Source: Candidatus Gastranaerophilales bacterium
Lineage (GTDB): Bacteria; Cyanobacteriota; Vampirovibrionia; Gastranaerophilales; Gastranaerophilaceae
NCBI GenBank assembly: GCA_944324305.1
Contig: CALUVV010000001.1
Coordinates: forward strand, 1 to 64,000
Direction of reading: 5' to 3'
Length of the DNA stretch: 64,000 nucleotides
Part shown: in pieces, positions 16,981-25,503 of the stretch
How positions within the stretch are numbered: the first letter of the stretch is position 1
Layout: every line of letters begins with the position of its first letter
Position numbers and translations under genes: made by a program
The notes under the pieces: model-generated
Database searches by the model: none
Seen by the model: the letters and a program-made list of their open reading frames with translations, nothing else
Told to the model about the DNA's origin: nothing

Positions 16981-17850
16981 TTAATTCTCCAAACTTGTAA
17001 GTACAGGATTTTCAAGATAGTTGTATAATCTTCGGACTTCTGAGACAACTCTTGTATCAAGCATTTGAGGTTTTGCCAAATCAAGAGTTGCTATTTTAAT
17101 CATTTCCTCTTGTGTTAGTTCAAAATCAAAAATATTAATGTTTTCAATCATTCTTTCTTTATGCGTTGATTTTGGGATGACAGCAACACCTCTTTGAATA
17201 TTCCATCTTAAAACAACTTGTGCTACTGATTTATTATGATTATGAGCAATTTGAGCTAACAAAGGGCTGGTAAACATTCCGTTCATACCTTCAGCAAATG
17301 GAGCCCACGCCTGTGGTTGAATTCCGTGTTCGCGCAAAATCTTCAACTCTTCTTCTCTTTGATAATAAGGGTGTAATTCAATCTGATTAACCGCAGGTAC
17401 AACCCCAAAGTTGTAACACAAATCCATTATTCTATCGGACATAAAGTTGCTTACACCTATGCTTTTTATTTTTCCTTCATTATAAAGTTCAATCATAGCC
17501 CGATATGAGCCGTAATAGTCTCCAAACGGCATATGAATTAAATATAAATCAAGATAATCCAGCCCCAGGTTTTTCAGAGAATTTTCAAATGCTGTTTTTG
17601 TTTTTTCATAGCCCATTTCTTGAATAAAAGCTTTTGTTGTAACAAATAAATCTTCTCTTTTAATACCTGAATTTTTAAGCGCAAATCCGACAGCTTTTTC
17701 ATTTTTATAACTGCTTGCAGTGTCAATTAATCTGTAACCGGCAGAAAGTGCATCTTCAACAACGCCCTGACAGATTTTATCATCAATTTGAAATACCCCG
17801 AAGCCTAAAATTGGCATTTCAATTCCGTTGTTTAATTTTATTCTTTGCAT
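16981..17850 (-). CDS. Aldo/keto reductase, paralogue of 15036-15893
   Basis: 289 residues with the same AKR landmarks: LNNGIEMPILGFGVFQI, RLIDTASSYKNE (catalytic Asp and Tyr), VTTKAFI (Lys), LYLIHMPFGDYYGSYRAM and IPKSTHKERM for NADP. The two AKRs share unusual stretches such as FGDYYGSYRAM, so they arose by duplication within the region. It overlaps the upstream hydrolase gene by 13 nt, so translation is coupled. Confidence 0.9.
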   Translation of the reverse strand: MQRIKLNNGIEMPILGFGVFQIDDKICQGVVEDALSAGYRLIDTASSYKNEKAVGFALKNSGIKREDLFVTTKAFIQEMGYEKTKTAFENSLKNLGLDYLDLYLIHMPFGDYYGSYRAMIELYNEGKIKSIGVSNFMSDRIMDLCYNFGVVPAVNQIELHPYYQREEELKILREHGIQPQAWAPFAEGMNGMFTSPLLAQIAHNHNKSVAQVVLRWNIQRGVAVIPKSTHKERMIENINIFDFELTQEEMIKIATLDLAKPQMLDTRVVSEVRRLYNYLENPVLTSLEN

Positions 17851-18800
17851 AATTTCACCTCTTTTAAATATCGGTTGAAATACGAAACAAGTTTTTCAAC
17901 AACCTGATTTACAAATTGCGGTTTATCGTATAAATCAACATGGGTTGCATCTTGAATTGTAAATATTTCTTTTGGTTCAAAAGCCTTGTTGTAGCAGGCT
18001 TCACTATAATACAAAGTGTCAGCCTTGCTTCCGACAATCAATAAAATCGGTCTTGGAGAAACGGTTTCAATATGACTGAAAGCATCCCAGGCGGCAAGTT
18101 TATCATTGCTTGAAACAAGGTATCTGTTTGTTGTTGTAGGATAGTAGCAGCGGTCTGTTTTGTAATATTCACTTGCTTCTTTTACGATTGTAGAGGGAGC
18201 ATTTTTAATTTCTTCTTCTGTTTCAGGTACATATTTCCAATATCGTGGTTCTTCTCCCTTAGCTTCTGCGGTTCTTGCTTCTGCCACCTGTTTTAAAAGC
18301 TTTTGCAAAAAGTTTTCTTCATTTACTCCCGGAAATCCGTTTTTTGCACTATCGCCCACATCCCATGTGCTTATTCCTGCTGCTGCCTTAATTCTTAAAT
18401 CAGTCTGAATAGCATTCATTGTATAGCCGCCGCCTGCACAAACGCCCATTGCGCCGATTTTTTCTTCATCAACATAAGATAACGTTGTTAAATAATCAAC
18501 AGCAGAGCGGATATCCTCAACCCGAGAAGTCGGATCTTCCAAATTTCTCGGCATACCTTCACTTTCGCCCTGATGAGCAGCATCAAAAGCTAGAGCGACA
18601 TAACCGTTTTGTGCCAGATGCCAGCCGTAGAGCGCGGAGCATTGTTCTTTACAGCCCCCGCCGGGGTGAGTTAACACGACAGCAGGATATTTTTTATTCT
18701 CATCAAAATTTTTCGGTAAAAACAAAAGACCGGCAATATTCAAATCAAATTTTTTAAAAGTAACTTTTTTACCTTCTTTGTAATGAGTATCATATAACAT
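17838..18800 (-). CDS. Cytoplasmic alpha/beta hydrolase, Cys-nucleophile (dienelactone hydrolase-like)
   Basis: 320 residues with no signal peptide. It has LTHPGGGCKEQCSALYGWHL (oxyanion region), FDAAHQGESEG, the elbow GAMGVCAGGG with Cys as nucleophile in a G-x-C-x-G box, an acid near LLIVGSKADTLY, and ATHVDLYDKP with the His. It is the cytoplasmic counterpart of the exported hydrolase two genes downstream. The pairing of hydrolases with flavin and aldo/keto reductases suggests stepwise breakdown or detoxification of an ester or lactone, but this is inference. Confidence 0.82.
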   Translation of the reverse strand: MLYDTHYKEGKKVTFKKFDLNIAGLLFLPKNFDENKKYPAVVLTHPGGGCKEQCSALYGWHLAQNGYVALAFDAAHQGESEGMPRNLEDPTSRVEDIRSAVDYLTTLSYVDEEKIGAMGVCAGGGYTMNAIQTDLRIKAAAGISTWDVGDSAKNGFPGVNEENFLQKLLKQVAEARTAEAKGEEPRYWKYVPETEEEIKNAPSTIVKEASEYYKTDRCYYPTTTNRYLVSSNDKLAAWDAFSHIETVSPRPILLIVGSKADTLYYSEACYNKAFEPKEIFTIQDATHVDLYDKPQFVNQVVEKLVSYFNRYLKEVKLCKE

Positions 18801-18811
18801 AAATGAGCCTC

Positions 18812-19354
18812 CTAATTTATTGATTTGCCTAATTCGTATGCTTCTTTTAAAGCCGAACTGCGCTCAATATCACCAACATCCGCAACCCCTGTTGCTCTTA
18901 CAATACCTTTTAATTCAACACCCGCGTGGCAGTCAATCCAACCTTGAAGCCCTTTTATTGTGCCGTCCATAGCTGTTTCTTCGTCTTCTGCCGCAGTTGC
19001 AAGAAGATAAATATCTTTAAATTTATTTTGCGTTGCAAATAAAGGATTTGAACGGTCAATCATTGTTTTCATCTGTCCTGACATACAGTAATAATAGACT
19101 GGAGTTGCCCAAACGATAACTTCTGAATTTCTGATTTTTTCAGTTATTGCGTTTGCATCATCATCTATTACACATTTTTGCAATCTTTGACAGGCAAGAC
19201 AGCCTTTACAAAAATTAATTGTTTTATCACACAAGTAAACTATTTCAACTTCATTTCCTTCTGCTTTTGCGCCTTTTTCAAATTCTTGAGCAAGCCTGTT
19301 TGAGTTTCCGTTTGCTCTCGGGCTTGTTCCAATTATCAATACTTTTTTTGTCAT
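18812..19354 (-). CDS. NADPH-dependent FMN reductase / flavodoxin-fold oxidoreductase
   Basis: 180 residues, paralogous to 14491-15024. The phosphate loop is GTSPRANGNSN at residues ~8-18, the Cys cluster is CKGCLACQRLQKC, and the FMN-contact region is TPVYYYCMSGQMKTMIDR. The gene lies 11 nt before the hydrolase in the same operon. The four Cys may bind a metal or iron-sulfur cluster, as in iron-sulfur flavoproteins. Confidence 0.85.
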   Translation of the reverse strand: MTKKVLIIGTSPRANGNSNRLAQEFEKGAKAEGNEVEIVYLCDKTINFCKGCLACQRLQKCVIDDDANAITEKIRNSEVIVWATPVYYYCMSGQMKTMIDRSNPLFATQNKFKDIYLLATAAEDEETAMDGTIKGLQGWIDCHAGVELKGIVRATGVADVGDIERSSALKEAYELGKSIN

Positions 19355-19371
19355 TAACTTACCTCCTATTA

Positions 19372-19956
19372 TTATTTACCATTTTTATCTGGTTCTATAT
19401 ATTTGACAATTTTGGCAGGATTACCTGCAACAACTGCATTTTCGGGAACATCACGGGTTACGACTGCGCCGGCTCCGATTATTGCTCCGTTATTTATTGT
19501 TACGCCGGGAAGAATTATTGAACCTGAACCTATCCAGACATTGTTTCCGATTTTAACTTTTTTAGCCGTCATTGATAATCTGTTTTCAATATCAAAATCG
19601 TGATTCAAAGTTGCAATAATAACAGAATGACCGATTAGAACATTATCTCCGATTTCAATTCCCGCCTGATCTTGAAATTTACAACAAGCATTGATAAAAA
19701 CATTTTTACCGACTGTTATATTTACACCGCATTCTGTATAAAAAGGCGGAAACATTCTAAAATTTTCATCAACTTTTTTATCTGTCAGTTCGGAAAAAAG
19801 TTCTCTGATTTCTTCCGGTGTGTGATATTTATTGTTAAGTTCCATTGTGATTTTTCTTGCATTTTCTGATAATTCATAGAATTTTTGCAAGATAGGTTCG
19901 CCTTTTGAAACATAATCATGCGTATTCATGTATTCTAAAAATTCTCTGTTATTCAT
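19372..19956 (-). CDS. Hexapeptide-repeat O-acetyltransferase (maltose/galactoside acetyltransferase type)
   Basis: 194 residues. An N-terminal maltose-acetyltransferase segment ([18 protein letters not shown]) precedes a left-handed beta-helix with hexapeptide repeats: [61 protein letters not shown]. It includes the His of LNHD that serves as base in this family. It would move acetyl from acetyl-CoA to a sugar hydroxyl. It is the first gene of the LysR-linked minus operon and its start lies just downstream of one copy of the 58-bp promoter/operator. Confidence 0.88.
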   Translation of the reverse strand: MNNREFLEYMNTHDYVSKGEPILQKFYELSENARKITMELNNKYHTPEEIRELFSELTDKKVDENFRMFPPFYTECGVNITVGKNVFINACCKFQDQAGIEIGDNVLIGHSVIIATLNHDFDIENRLSMTAKKVKIGNNVWIGSGSIILPGVTINNGAIIGAGAVVTRDVPENAVVAGNPAKIVKYIEPDKNGK

Positions 19957-19983
19957 AATTTTATTCCTTATAAAGTTATAAGG

Positions 19984-20041
19984 TTATTATTTACGATAAA
20001 TCACAAAATAGCAAATACTTATATTAAATAATATGTAATGC
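19984..20041 (-). promoter_or_regulatory. 58-bp promoter/operator element, copy 1 (drives the minus redox operon)
   Basis: Matches the reverse complement of 20991-21048 over 58 bp with only a few differences. It contains a near-palindrome ATTTA-CGA-TAAAT and the block GCAAATACTTATATTAA. It lies 28 nt before the acetyltransferase start and 3' of the LysR gene. Both copies point toward the genes they precede, so a common regulator, most likely the LysR protein encoded between them, is proposed. Confidence 0.75.
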
Positions 20042-20941
20042 CTAAAAAGCATTATTAAATTTATTTTGCAATTCTTCTAAGAATAATTTTGCAGGTTTTG
20101 AAAAAACTTGATTCTTTTTCCATGCGACAGCAACTCCGACTTCAAGTTTTGGATTTAGCGGTCTGAAAGTCAGCGGACTGTCTATTGTATCAGCTATTAA
20201 TCTGTCCAATCCCAAAGCATAGCCGATTTTGTCTTCCGTCATTATTGCGGCATTGTATAAAAGGTTATAAGTCCCGACAATATTCAATTTTTCAAAATCT
20301 TTACCAAACCAATTTAAGAATATATTGTTTTCAATGGTCTTTTTAATAACCTGTCTTGAAACAAGCAAAGGTAAATTCATCAAATCCTCAACTTTTATAT
20401 TTTTCTTTTTTGCAAGCTGATCATCATTTCTTAAAAGAATTCCCCAGGTATCTTTCGCGCCTAAATCAAGTGAGTCGTATTTTTCAAAATTAAAAGGTTC
20501 TATAAAAACACAAAAATCCAACAAACCTTTATCAAGCCTTTCGGATAAATCCTCGCTATCACCTGAAACAATATGAAATTTAATTTTCGGATAATCTTGT
20601 TTGAGGGTTTTCATAACATCCGCAATGAGTTTTATTGATTTTGTTTCTCCTGAACCTATAAAAATATCACCTGAAACTTCATCTTTTATTGAAGAGAATT
20701 CACTCTCTGTTTTTTCAACAAGTTCCATAATTTCTTCGGCACGTTTTCTTAAAATCATACCTTCAGGAGTAAGGGTAACGCTTTTTGAGCCCCTTATAAA
20801 TAACTGTTGTCCTAATTCGTTTTCTAAATCAGCGAGTTGTCTTGATAAAGTCGGTTGTGTTAAATGCATTGAATTAGCAGCCTTTGTGATATTTCCAATC
20901 TTTGCAACCGTTAAAAAATATTTTAAAACTCTGATTTCCAT
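20042..20941 (-). CDS. LysR-family transcriptional regulator
   Basis: 299 residues, the usual length. The winged HTH is at residues ~1-60 (IRVLKYFLTVAKIGNITKAA, LTQPTLSRQLADLENELGQQLF), then a linker helix and two periplasmic-binding-like effector domains (ISGDSEDLSERL, FCVFIEPFNF). It is divergent from the EamA gene and flanked by two inverted copies of a 58-bp element. It is therefore placed to control both the minus redox operon and the EamA/DUF3737 operon in response to a small co-inducer. Confidence 0.9.
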   Translation of the reverse strand: MEIRVLKYFLTVAKIGNITKAANSMHLTQPTLSRQLADLENELGQQLFIRGSKSVTLTPEGMILRKRAEEIMELVEKTESEFSSIKDEVSGDIFIGSGETKSIKLIADVMKTLKQDYPKIKFHIVSGDSEDLSERLDKGLLDFCVFIEPFNFEKYDSLDLGAKDTWGILLRNDDQLAKKKNIKVEDLMNLPLLVSRQVIKKTIENNIFLNWFGKDFEKLNIVGTYNLLYNAAIMTEDKIGYALGLDRLIADTIDSPLTFRPLNPKLEVGVAVAWKKNQVFSKPAKLFLEELQNKFNNAF

Positions 20942-20974
20942 AATACTTCTCTCGTGAAAATATTTTATTTAAAT

Positions 20975-20999
20975 GTATAATGCCTGTCAAGCATTATAC
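20975..20999. promoter_or_regulatory. Perfect 9-bp palindrome next to the LysR start (autoregulatory site candidate)
   Basis: GTATAATGC-7 nt-GCATTATAC, 34 nt upstream of the LysR start and abutting the 58-bp element. The size and symmetry fit a LysR recognition site. Confidence 0.55.
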
Positions 21000-21048
21000 A
21001 TTATTTAATATAAGTATTTGCTATTTTGCGATTTGTCGTAAATAATAA
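20991..21048 (+). promoter_or_regulatory. 58-bp promoter/operator element, copy 2 (drives eamA-like gene)
   Basis: Inverted copy of 19984-20041, ending 30 nt before the EamA-family start at 21079. Reading toward that gene it carries TTAATATAAGTATTTGC and then GATTTGTCGTAAAT. Confidence 0.75.
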
Positions 21049-21078
21049 AAATATGTAATGACTAGAATATAACCAATT

Positions 21079-21987
21079 ATGAATAAAACAGAATTTAAAA
21101 ACTTATATATATTTTGTAATATTTCCCTGCTGCTTGCAGCTTTTATATCGGGGTTGTCCTTTGTTGCTCAGAAACTCGGAATGGTTTACGTTGAGCCTTT
21201 TACCTTTAATGTTTTAAGATGTTTTATAGGTTCATTCTGCCTTTTACCTGTTCTTGCTTTATTTAAAGATAATACAAAATATATAAATTCGGATCTTATT
21301 AAGGGTGGAATTTTAGCAGGATTTATTTTATTTATTGCTTTTTCAATAAATCAATACTGTATGATATATGCTGATGCAGGAAAAGCTGGATTCATAACTT
21401 CGCTTTATATTTTGTTTGTACCGATAATAGCAGTATTTTTAAAACATAAACTGACGTCAAATGCTAAAATAGGAATAATATTAGCAATATTCGGACTTTA
21501 TTTTTTATGTGCAAAAGATTTTACACATTTTGAATTGTGGGATATTTTGCTTTTAGTTAGTGCTTTTTTCTTCGCACTTCATATAATTACGGTTAGTCAT
21601 TATTCTAAAAAATCAAATGCAATAAGCCTTTCAATTCTTCAATTTTTTACAGCCGGGTTATTTTCTTTAATCCCTATGTTTTTATTTGAGAACCCAACAA
21701 TGGCCGCTGTTATTTCAGGTTGGAAACCAATTTTATTTATAGGAATTGTTGTAACAGGCGTTGCTTATACTTTGCAGATTTTCGGACACAAGGCAACAAA
21801 GCCGATACTTGCTACATTGATTTTAAGTTCTGAAGCTGTTTTTGCAGTTATAGGAGGAATGCTGATACTGAACGAAACGCTAACCATAAATGAATGGTCA
21901 GGATGTTTAATAATGCTTATTGGAATTATAGTTTCTCAAATTCCTGAAAAAGATTTATGTAAGAAAAAAATACAAGGAGATGTTTAG
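21079..21987 (+). CDS. EamA/DMT-family drug/metabolite exporter
   Basis: 302 residues, almost all hydrophobic, with about ten membrane segments in two repeated five-helix halves (EamA repeats). The first half starts LLLAAFISGLSFVAQKLGM, a typical EamA beginning, and the second half ends with SSEAVFAVIGGMLILNETLT, the conserved E-P/A-V-F segment. It would export a small metabolite through the inner membrane. Control by the divergent LysR is likely. It ends directly before the DUF3737 start, so the two form an operon. Confidence 0.88.
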   Translation: MNKTEFKNLYIFCNISLLLAAFISGLSFVAQKLGMVYVEPFTFNVLRCFIGSFCLLPVLALFKDNTKYINSDLIKGGILAGFILFIAFSINQYCMIYADAGKAGFITSLYILFVPIIAVFLKHKLTSNAKIGIILAIFGLYFLCAKDFTHFELWDILLLVSAFFFALHIITVSHYSKKSNAISLSILQFFTAGLFSLIPMFLFENPTMAAVISGWKPILFIGIVVTGVAYTLQIFGHKATKPILATLILSSEAVFAVIGGMLILNETLTINEWSGCLIMLIGIIVSQIPEKDLCKKKIQGDV

Positions 21988-22848
21988 ATGAAAAGAATTG
22001 AAAATCAAACATTTGATGAAGAACGCTCTTTATACAATTTAAAAAATACACAGGTTGTAAATTGCACCTTTGCCGGAATTGTTGACGGTGAATCTGTTAT
22101 AAAAGAAGGCCGTAATTATGAAGTTATAGATTGCTCATTTTCGCTGAGATATCCAATGTGGCACGCTAGAAAATTTTCACTTGTAAATTCAAGCCTTGAT
22201 GAAAAAACAAGAGCACCATTATGGTATTCTGACAACGGCAGAATTGAAAACTGTAAAATTGACGGAATAAAATGTCTTAGGGAATGTAAAAAAGTCAGTA
22301 TTTCAAATTCTCAAATAAAGTCACCTGAATTTGGTTGGAGATGCAAAAATATTGATATTAAAAACTCAAAAATTGATTCAATGTATTTTTTATTTGAAAC
22401 TAATAACGTTGTTATTGATAACATAGAAATGATGGGCAAATATTCTTTTCAATACATGAAAAATTTATCAATAAAAAACTCAAAATTAGACACAAAAGAC
22501 GCATTTTGGCACTCTAAAAACATAACCGTTGAAAATTCTATTGTTAAAGGCGAGTATCTTGGCTGGTTCTCTGAAGATTTAACTCTTATCAACTGCAAAA
22601 TAACCGGAACACAGCCATTATGCTATTGCAAAAATTTAAAACTTATAAATTGCGAAATGGTTGATTGTGACCTCTCCTTTGAATATTCAGATGTTGTGGC
22701 TGATATAAAAGGTCATATTACATCTGTTAAAAATCCAAAATCAGGAACGATAACTGCGGATTCAATCGGTGAAATTATACGAGAAGATGCCGCAAAAAAA
22801 TGCAATGGTGAAATTATTATCAGAGAACAGACAAAGATACCTGCTTAA
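21988..22848 (+). CDS. DUF3737-type right-handed beta-helix protein
   Basis: 286 residues with a ladder of short repeats, each about 20 residues with an N-C/S-x-I/F step: VNCTFAGI, IDCSFSLRYPMWHARKF, IENCKIDGIKC, ISNSQIK, IKNSKID, VENSIVKGEYLGW, LINCKITGTQPL. This is the parallel beta-helix of the DUF3737 family. No signal peptide. The ATG follows the EamA stop with no gap (AAGGAG in the 3' end of that gene). Family function is not established; it may bind or process a carbohydrate-like compound handled by this regulon. Confidence 0.8.
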   Translation: MKRIENQTFDEERSLYNLKNTQVVNCTFAGIVDGESVIKEGRNYEVIDCSFSLRYPMWHARKFSLVNSSLDEKTRAPLWYSDNGRIENCKIDGIKCLRECKKVSISNSQIKSPEFGWRCKNIDIKNSKIDSMYFLFETNNVVIDNIEMMGKYSFQYMKNLSIKNSKLDTKDAFWHSKNITVENSIVKGEYLGWFSEDLTLINCKITGTQPLCYCKNLKLINCEMVDCDLSFEYSDVVADIKGHITSVKNPKSGTITADSIGEIIREDAAKKCNGEIIIREQTKIPA

Positions 22849-22912
22849 AAAACAATAAAATTAGATATTACGGAAAAGTTGGTATTGATTGGTGATAAAA
22901 ACTGTTCGTAAT

Positions 22913-22955
22913 AATCAAACTGGACACATTTGGACATTAAACTGACAGTTTGATT
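22913..22955. repeat. Abutting IS21-like end relics in opposite orientation
   Basis: AATCAAACTGGACA (right-end orientation) is followed within 5 nt by TGGACATTAAACTGACAG-TTTGATT (left-end orientation). Such a head-on pair is expected where one element inserted beside another, or after deletion of an element's middle. It marks the 5' break of the metallopeptidase relic. Confidence 0.5.
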
Positions 22956-22974
22956 GTAACAGGGATTTGTTTGG

Positions 22975-23668
22975 GTGCTAAGAAGTATTCTAATTTAAAG
23001 AGCTTGAAGAAAGAGTTTGATGTAGCTTTGGGCAAAGCTTTTCTCTAATAGAAACTAATAAACTAGCTAAGAAATATAAAGAGATACTAAAGATTCAAGA
23101 TAATAAACAATATGAACTTAAGCTAAGGCAAGAGTTAGTTAATGACTTTGGTTATAAAAATTTACCTTTAAAGTTTGTAGAAGGTAAGAACCGGTTTGCA
23201 ACTCGTATGGATTTACCAAATGGTAAGTATCTGATTGATGTTAGAAAAGATTGTACAAGAGAAGAGATGTTTACTCAATATGCACATGAACTAAGACATA
23301 TTAAGCAAAATGAAATTTCCTATAGAGCTCGTAGAGAACAGTTTTTAGAAGGATATAAACCTCATGCAATAGATAACCTAAAGAGGAATAACCTAAATGC
23401 TACTGATGAAGCCATAAATGATTTTATACAAACCCAAGTTAAGCCTTTCTTTGATAAAATGTGGAACAAGTATCCTAAGATAAACTCCGGCACTAAAGAA
23501 TATGAGTTAGCTCAAAATTTCAATGCTGCTCAGAAAAACTATTATGCACAAACACAAGCTGCACTGGTAGCAGATAGTAAACAAATGTATCGACTTAATT
23601 TTCTTGAAGATGACGCTATTATTGTTGAAGAAGCAATGGGTAGATTATACAAGTTGCTTAACAATTAG
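22975..23668 (+). pseudogene. 5'-truncated, frameshifted zinc-metallopeptidase-like gene
   Basis: A coding-like stretch begins after the IS-end relic (AKKYSNLKSLKKEFDVAL) and stops near 23050. In another frame coding continues LIETNKLAKKYKEILK to a stop at 23668. The intact part (ATG at 23207 is internal) contains YAHELRHIKQNE, an H-E-x-x-H zinc site, and a later EDDAIIVEEAMGRL that could supply the third ligand. The missing 5' end and the frameshift mean it is unlikely to be functional, though the 153-residue C-terminal frame could still be translated. Confidence 0.6.
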
Positions 23669-24215
23669 TTACATGAAAAGGTATTTTTTAGGTGTAAAAA
23701 CACTTTATATCTATATAGGGGAATTATATAGGCAGCTCAGTTTATGGGATTAAGTAAAATTTCACATTTATAGAATTTTAAAAATGTATAAAGATAAAAT
23801 TGAACCATAAAAGTTCTGCATTTTTAAGTTCCGTAAATTTTTTAACATGTATAATTTGCTCTTCCAAGCTTTGCTGCTTATATTTCCGACCAAGTTGTTT
23901 ATTCTCATTTTTATTTGTTTCAAGTTTAGAATTTGAAATTCAATCGCAGCTTGTTGATGAAAGTATAAAATCCACTTAGCTCGTTCCTTTAATTAAGGGG
24001 ACAATGACTTTTGCTATTTTTAGAAAATTATTCGTGTGAATTTTTCAAATTTTTTAGATAACATTGCACAAAATTCTCAAACTGAGTGTTCATTTACATT
24101 GATTTTTCGAAAATTACGAAATTCTCAGTGACTAAAACATAGTAAAATCAAAGATTTACACCTTAAAGAACAAACTGTCTGTTATAATCAAATTGGACAT
24201 TTAAATATTATTGTT
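23669..24215. other. Gene-free accessory spacer with decayed sequence
   Basis: No convincing gene. A 52-codon minus-strand stretch (about 23790-23945, KNENKQLGRKYKQQS, HVKKFTELKNAELL) looks like decayed coding sequence. Fragments of IS21-like ends lie at 24078-24098 and 24170-24199. The rest is AT-rich without clear signals. Confidence 0.4.
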
Positions 24216-25217
24216 TCACCATAAGTTGGCACTATCTGCATCGTAGAAGAATATCTTTAAAGTTCCTTCTCGTTCCCTTTTAGCAAAAAAAGTGTCAGCT
24301 TTTTCACGTTTGTCTAGATACTTTTCTTTAGAGCATAGACTTATATATACTCTTTTTATTGTTAAATTTTTACTTATGGCATCAAATATATGTTTGTCCT
24401 TTTTATCAAGGGAATGTCCATGAATAAATAAAATATCTTTAATTTCGTTTAACTTTGAATAACAACATGCAAGATAATCATTGTTTTCTTTTAGAATTTT
24501 GTTTAATTTATTTTTGCTACTGCCTTCTGTAACTATTAAAGGATATTTATTATCGTAGAGATTCTTTTTTATTACATCCATTAGATATCTTCCATCATTC
24601 CAGATTTTACATATTAAACTATTATACTTTTTATAAAGATGTAATGCTCCATGTAAATAAAAAACATTCTGTTTTCCTTTTTCTTTCCAAACAAGTTCAT
24701 TATAGTATGGTCTAAACCCATCATCCATTTCAAAAATTTCTCTGTTTGGATATCTTTTTAAAAAATCTTCTCTATTAAGCAAAACCCAGTATAAAAGGCA
24801 ATCATAATTTAACGTAAAAATTTTATTAAAATTTGAAAGAAAGATTAATGTGTTAAACATTCTATCTTTTTCAATATCATTTTGTGAAGAAGGATGAATC
24901 TCTAATATACGATTGATTAATTCATCTCGTAATTTATTAGCCTCTCCATATAATCTATCACTTGTAGTTAACCGATGGTCATATGCTTTTAATAGTTGTG
25001 CAGAACTTTCTAACTTTTTTATAATCACTTCAAAATCAGATGTCTTAAATGTTTTAAAAATTCGTTTTATATAATAAGAAATATTAGGAGAATCTAATAG
25101 ATTTGAATAATTAAAACTATTTTCATCAAAAGCTCTACTGAATCCATTTCCTAGTAATAAATTTTTTTCACAGCCATTACATTCCTGTATAGCTTTTTCA
25201 AATGTTAAATCCTTCAT
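24216..25217 (-). CDS. DUF4917 / SIR2-like family protein, copy 2
   Basis: 333 residues, homologous to 10721-11707. Landmarks: LLLGNGFSRAF, LNYDCLLYW, FYLHGALHLY, LIVTEGSS, LFIHGHSLDKKDKHIFDAI and the terminal DADSANLW. The first 15 and last 8 residues and about 50 bp upstream match copy 1, while the centre is clearly more diverged. That suggests recombination or selection at the ends with variation in the middle. As in copy 1, an IS21-like end lies about 60 nt upstream. A defence role through NAD turnover is possible for SIR2-like proteins but not shown. Confidence 0.75.
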   Translation of the reverse strand: MKDLTFEKAIQECNGCEKNLLLGNGFSRAFDENSFNYSNLLDSPNISYYIKRIFKTFKTSDFEVIIKKLESSAQLLKAYDHRLTTSDRLYGEANKLRDELINRILEIHPSSQNDIEKDRMFNTLIFLSNFNKIFTLNYDCLLYWVLLNREDFLKRYPNREIFEMDDGFRPYYNELVWKEKGKQNVFYLHGALHLYKKYNSLICKIWNDGRYLMDVIKKNLYDNKYPLIVTEGSSKNKLNKILKENNDYLACCYSKLNEIKDILFIHGHSLDKKDKHIFDAISKNLTIKRVYISLCSKEKYLDKREKADTFFAKREREGTLKIFFYDADSANLW

Positions 25218-25280
25218 TATTACTTCCGCCTTCTTAGATAGGATATTAACATAAATTCATAAAAAATTTATACTCTAAGT

Positions 25281-25336
25281 TGCCGAAAAAAATCAATCTG
25301 TCTGTTAAATAAAATCAAACTGAGTGTTCATTTACA
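25281..25336. repeat. IS21-like terminal sequence relic (copy c)
   Basis: Same order and orientation as 11771-11826 (CAATCTGTCTGTTAAAT, then TCAAACTGAGTGTTC and TTTACA), and placed the same distance upstream of a DUF4917 gene. Confidence 0.5.
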
Positions 25337-25382
25337 TCAGAAATTAGACCCGCTTTTTATATTCGTTGAATTTTATAAATTG

Positions 25383-25419
25383 TTAGTTTCATGTTCTAAA
25401 TATGTTCTATGACTAAAAA
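25383..25419. repeat. 37-bp direct repeat, copy 2
   Basis: Identical to 12823-12859. The intergenic region 25218-25503 holds this repeat and the IS-end relic; no gene is seen in it. Confidence 0.7.
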
Positions 25420-25503
25420 TTACTGGTATTTTTTCATTTCTAAGTTGGAAATTTCATTTTTGAAGCCGGTATTAAAAATAATAAAAAAAACTTTTATCAA
25501 TGC

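Noticed and set aside
16424-16984. A 186-codon open frame on the plus strand opposite the exported hydrolase gene
   Set aside because: It is the mirror of a well-supported coding gene with signal peptide and catalytic motifs; the translation has no domain and no ribosome site.
23790-23945. Minus-strand 52-codon frame as a gene
   Set aside because: No start, no ribosome site, interrupted upstream by a stop; treated as decayed sequence.
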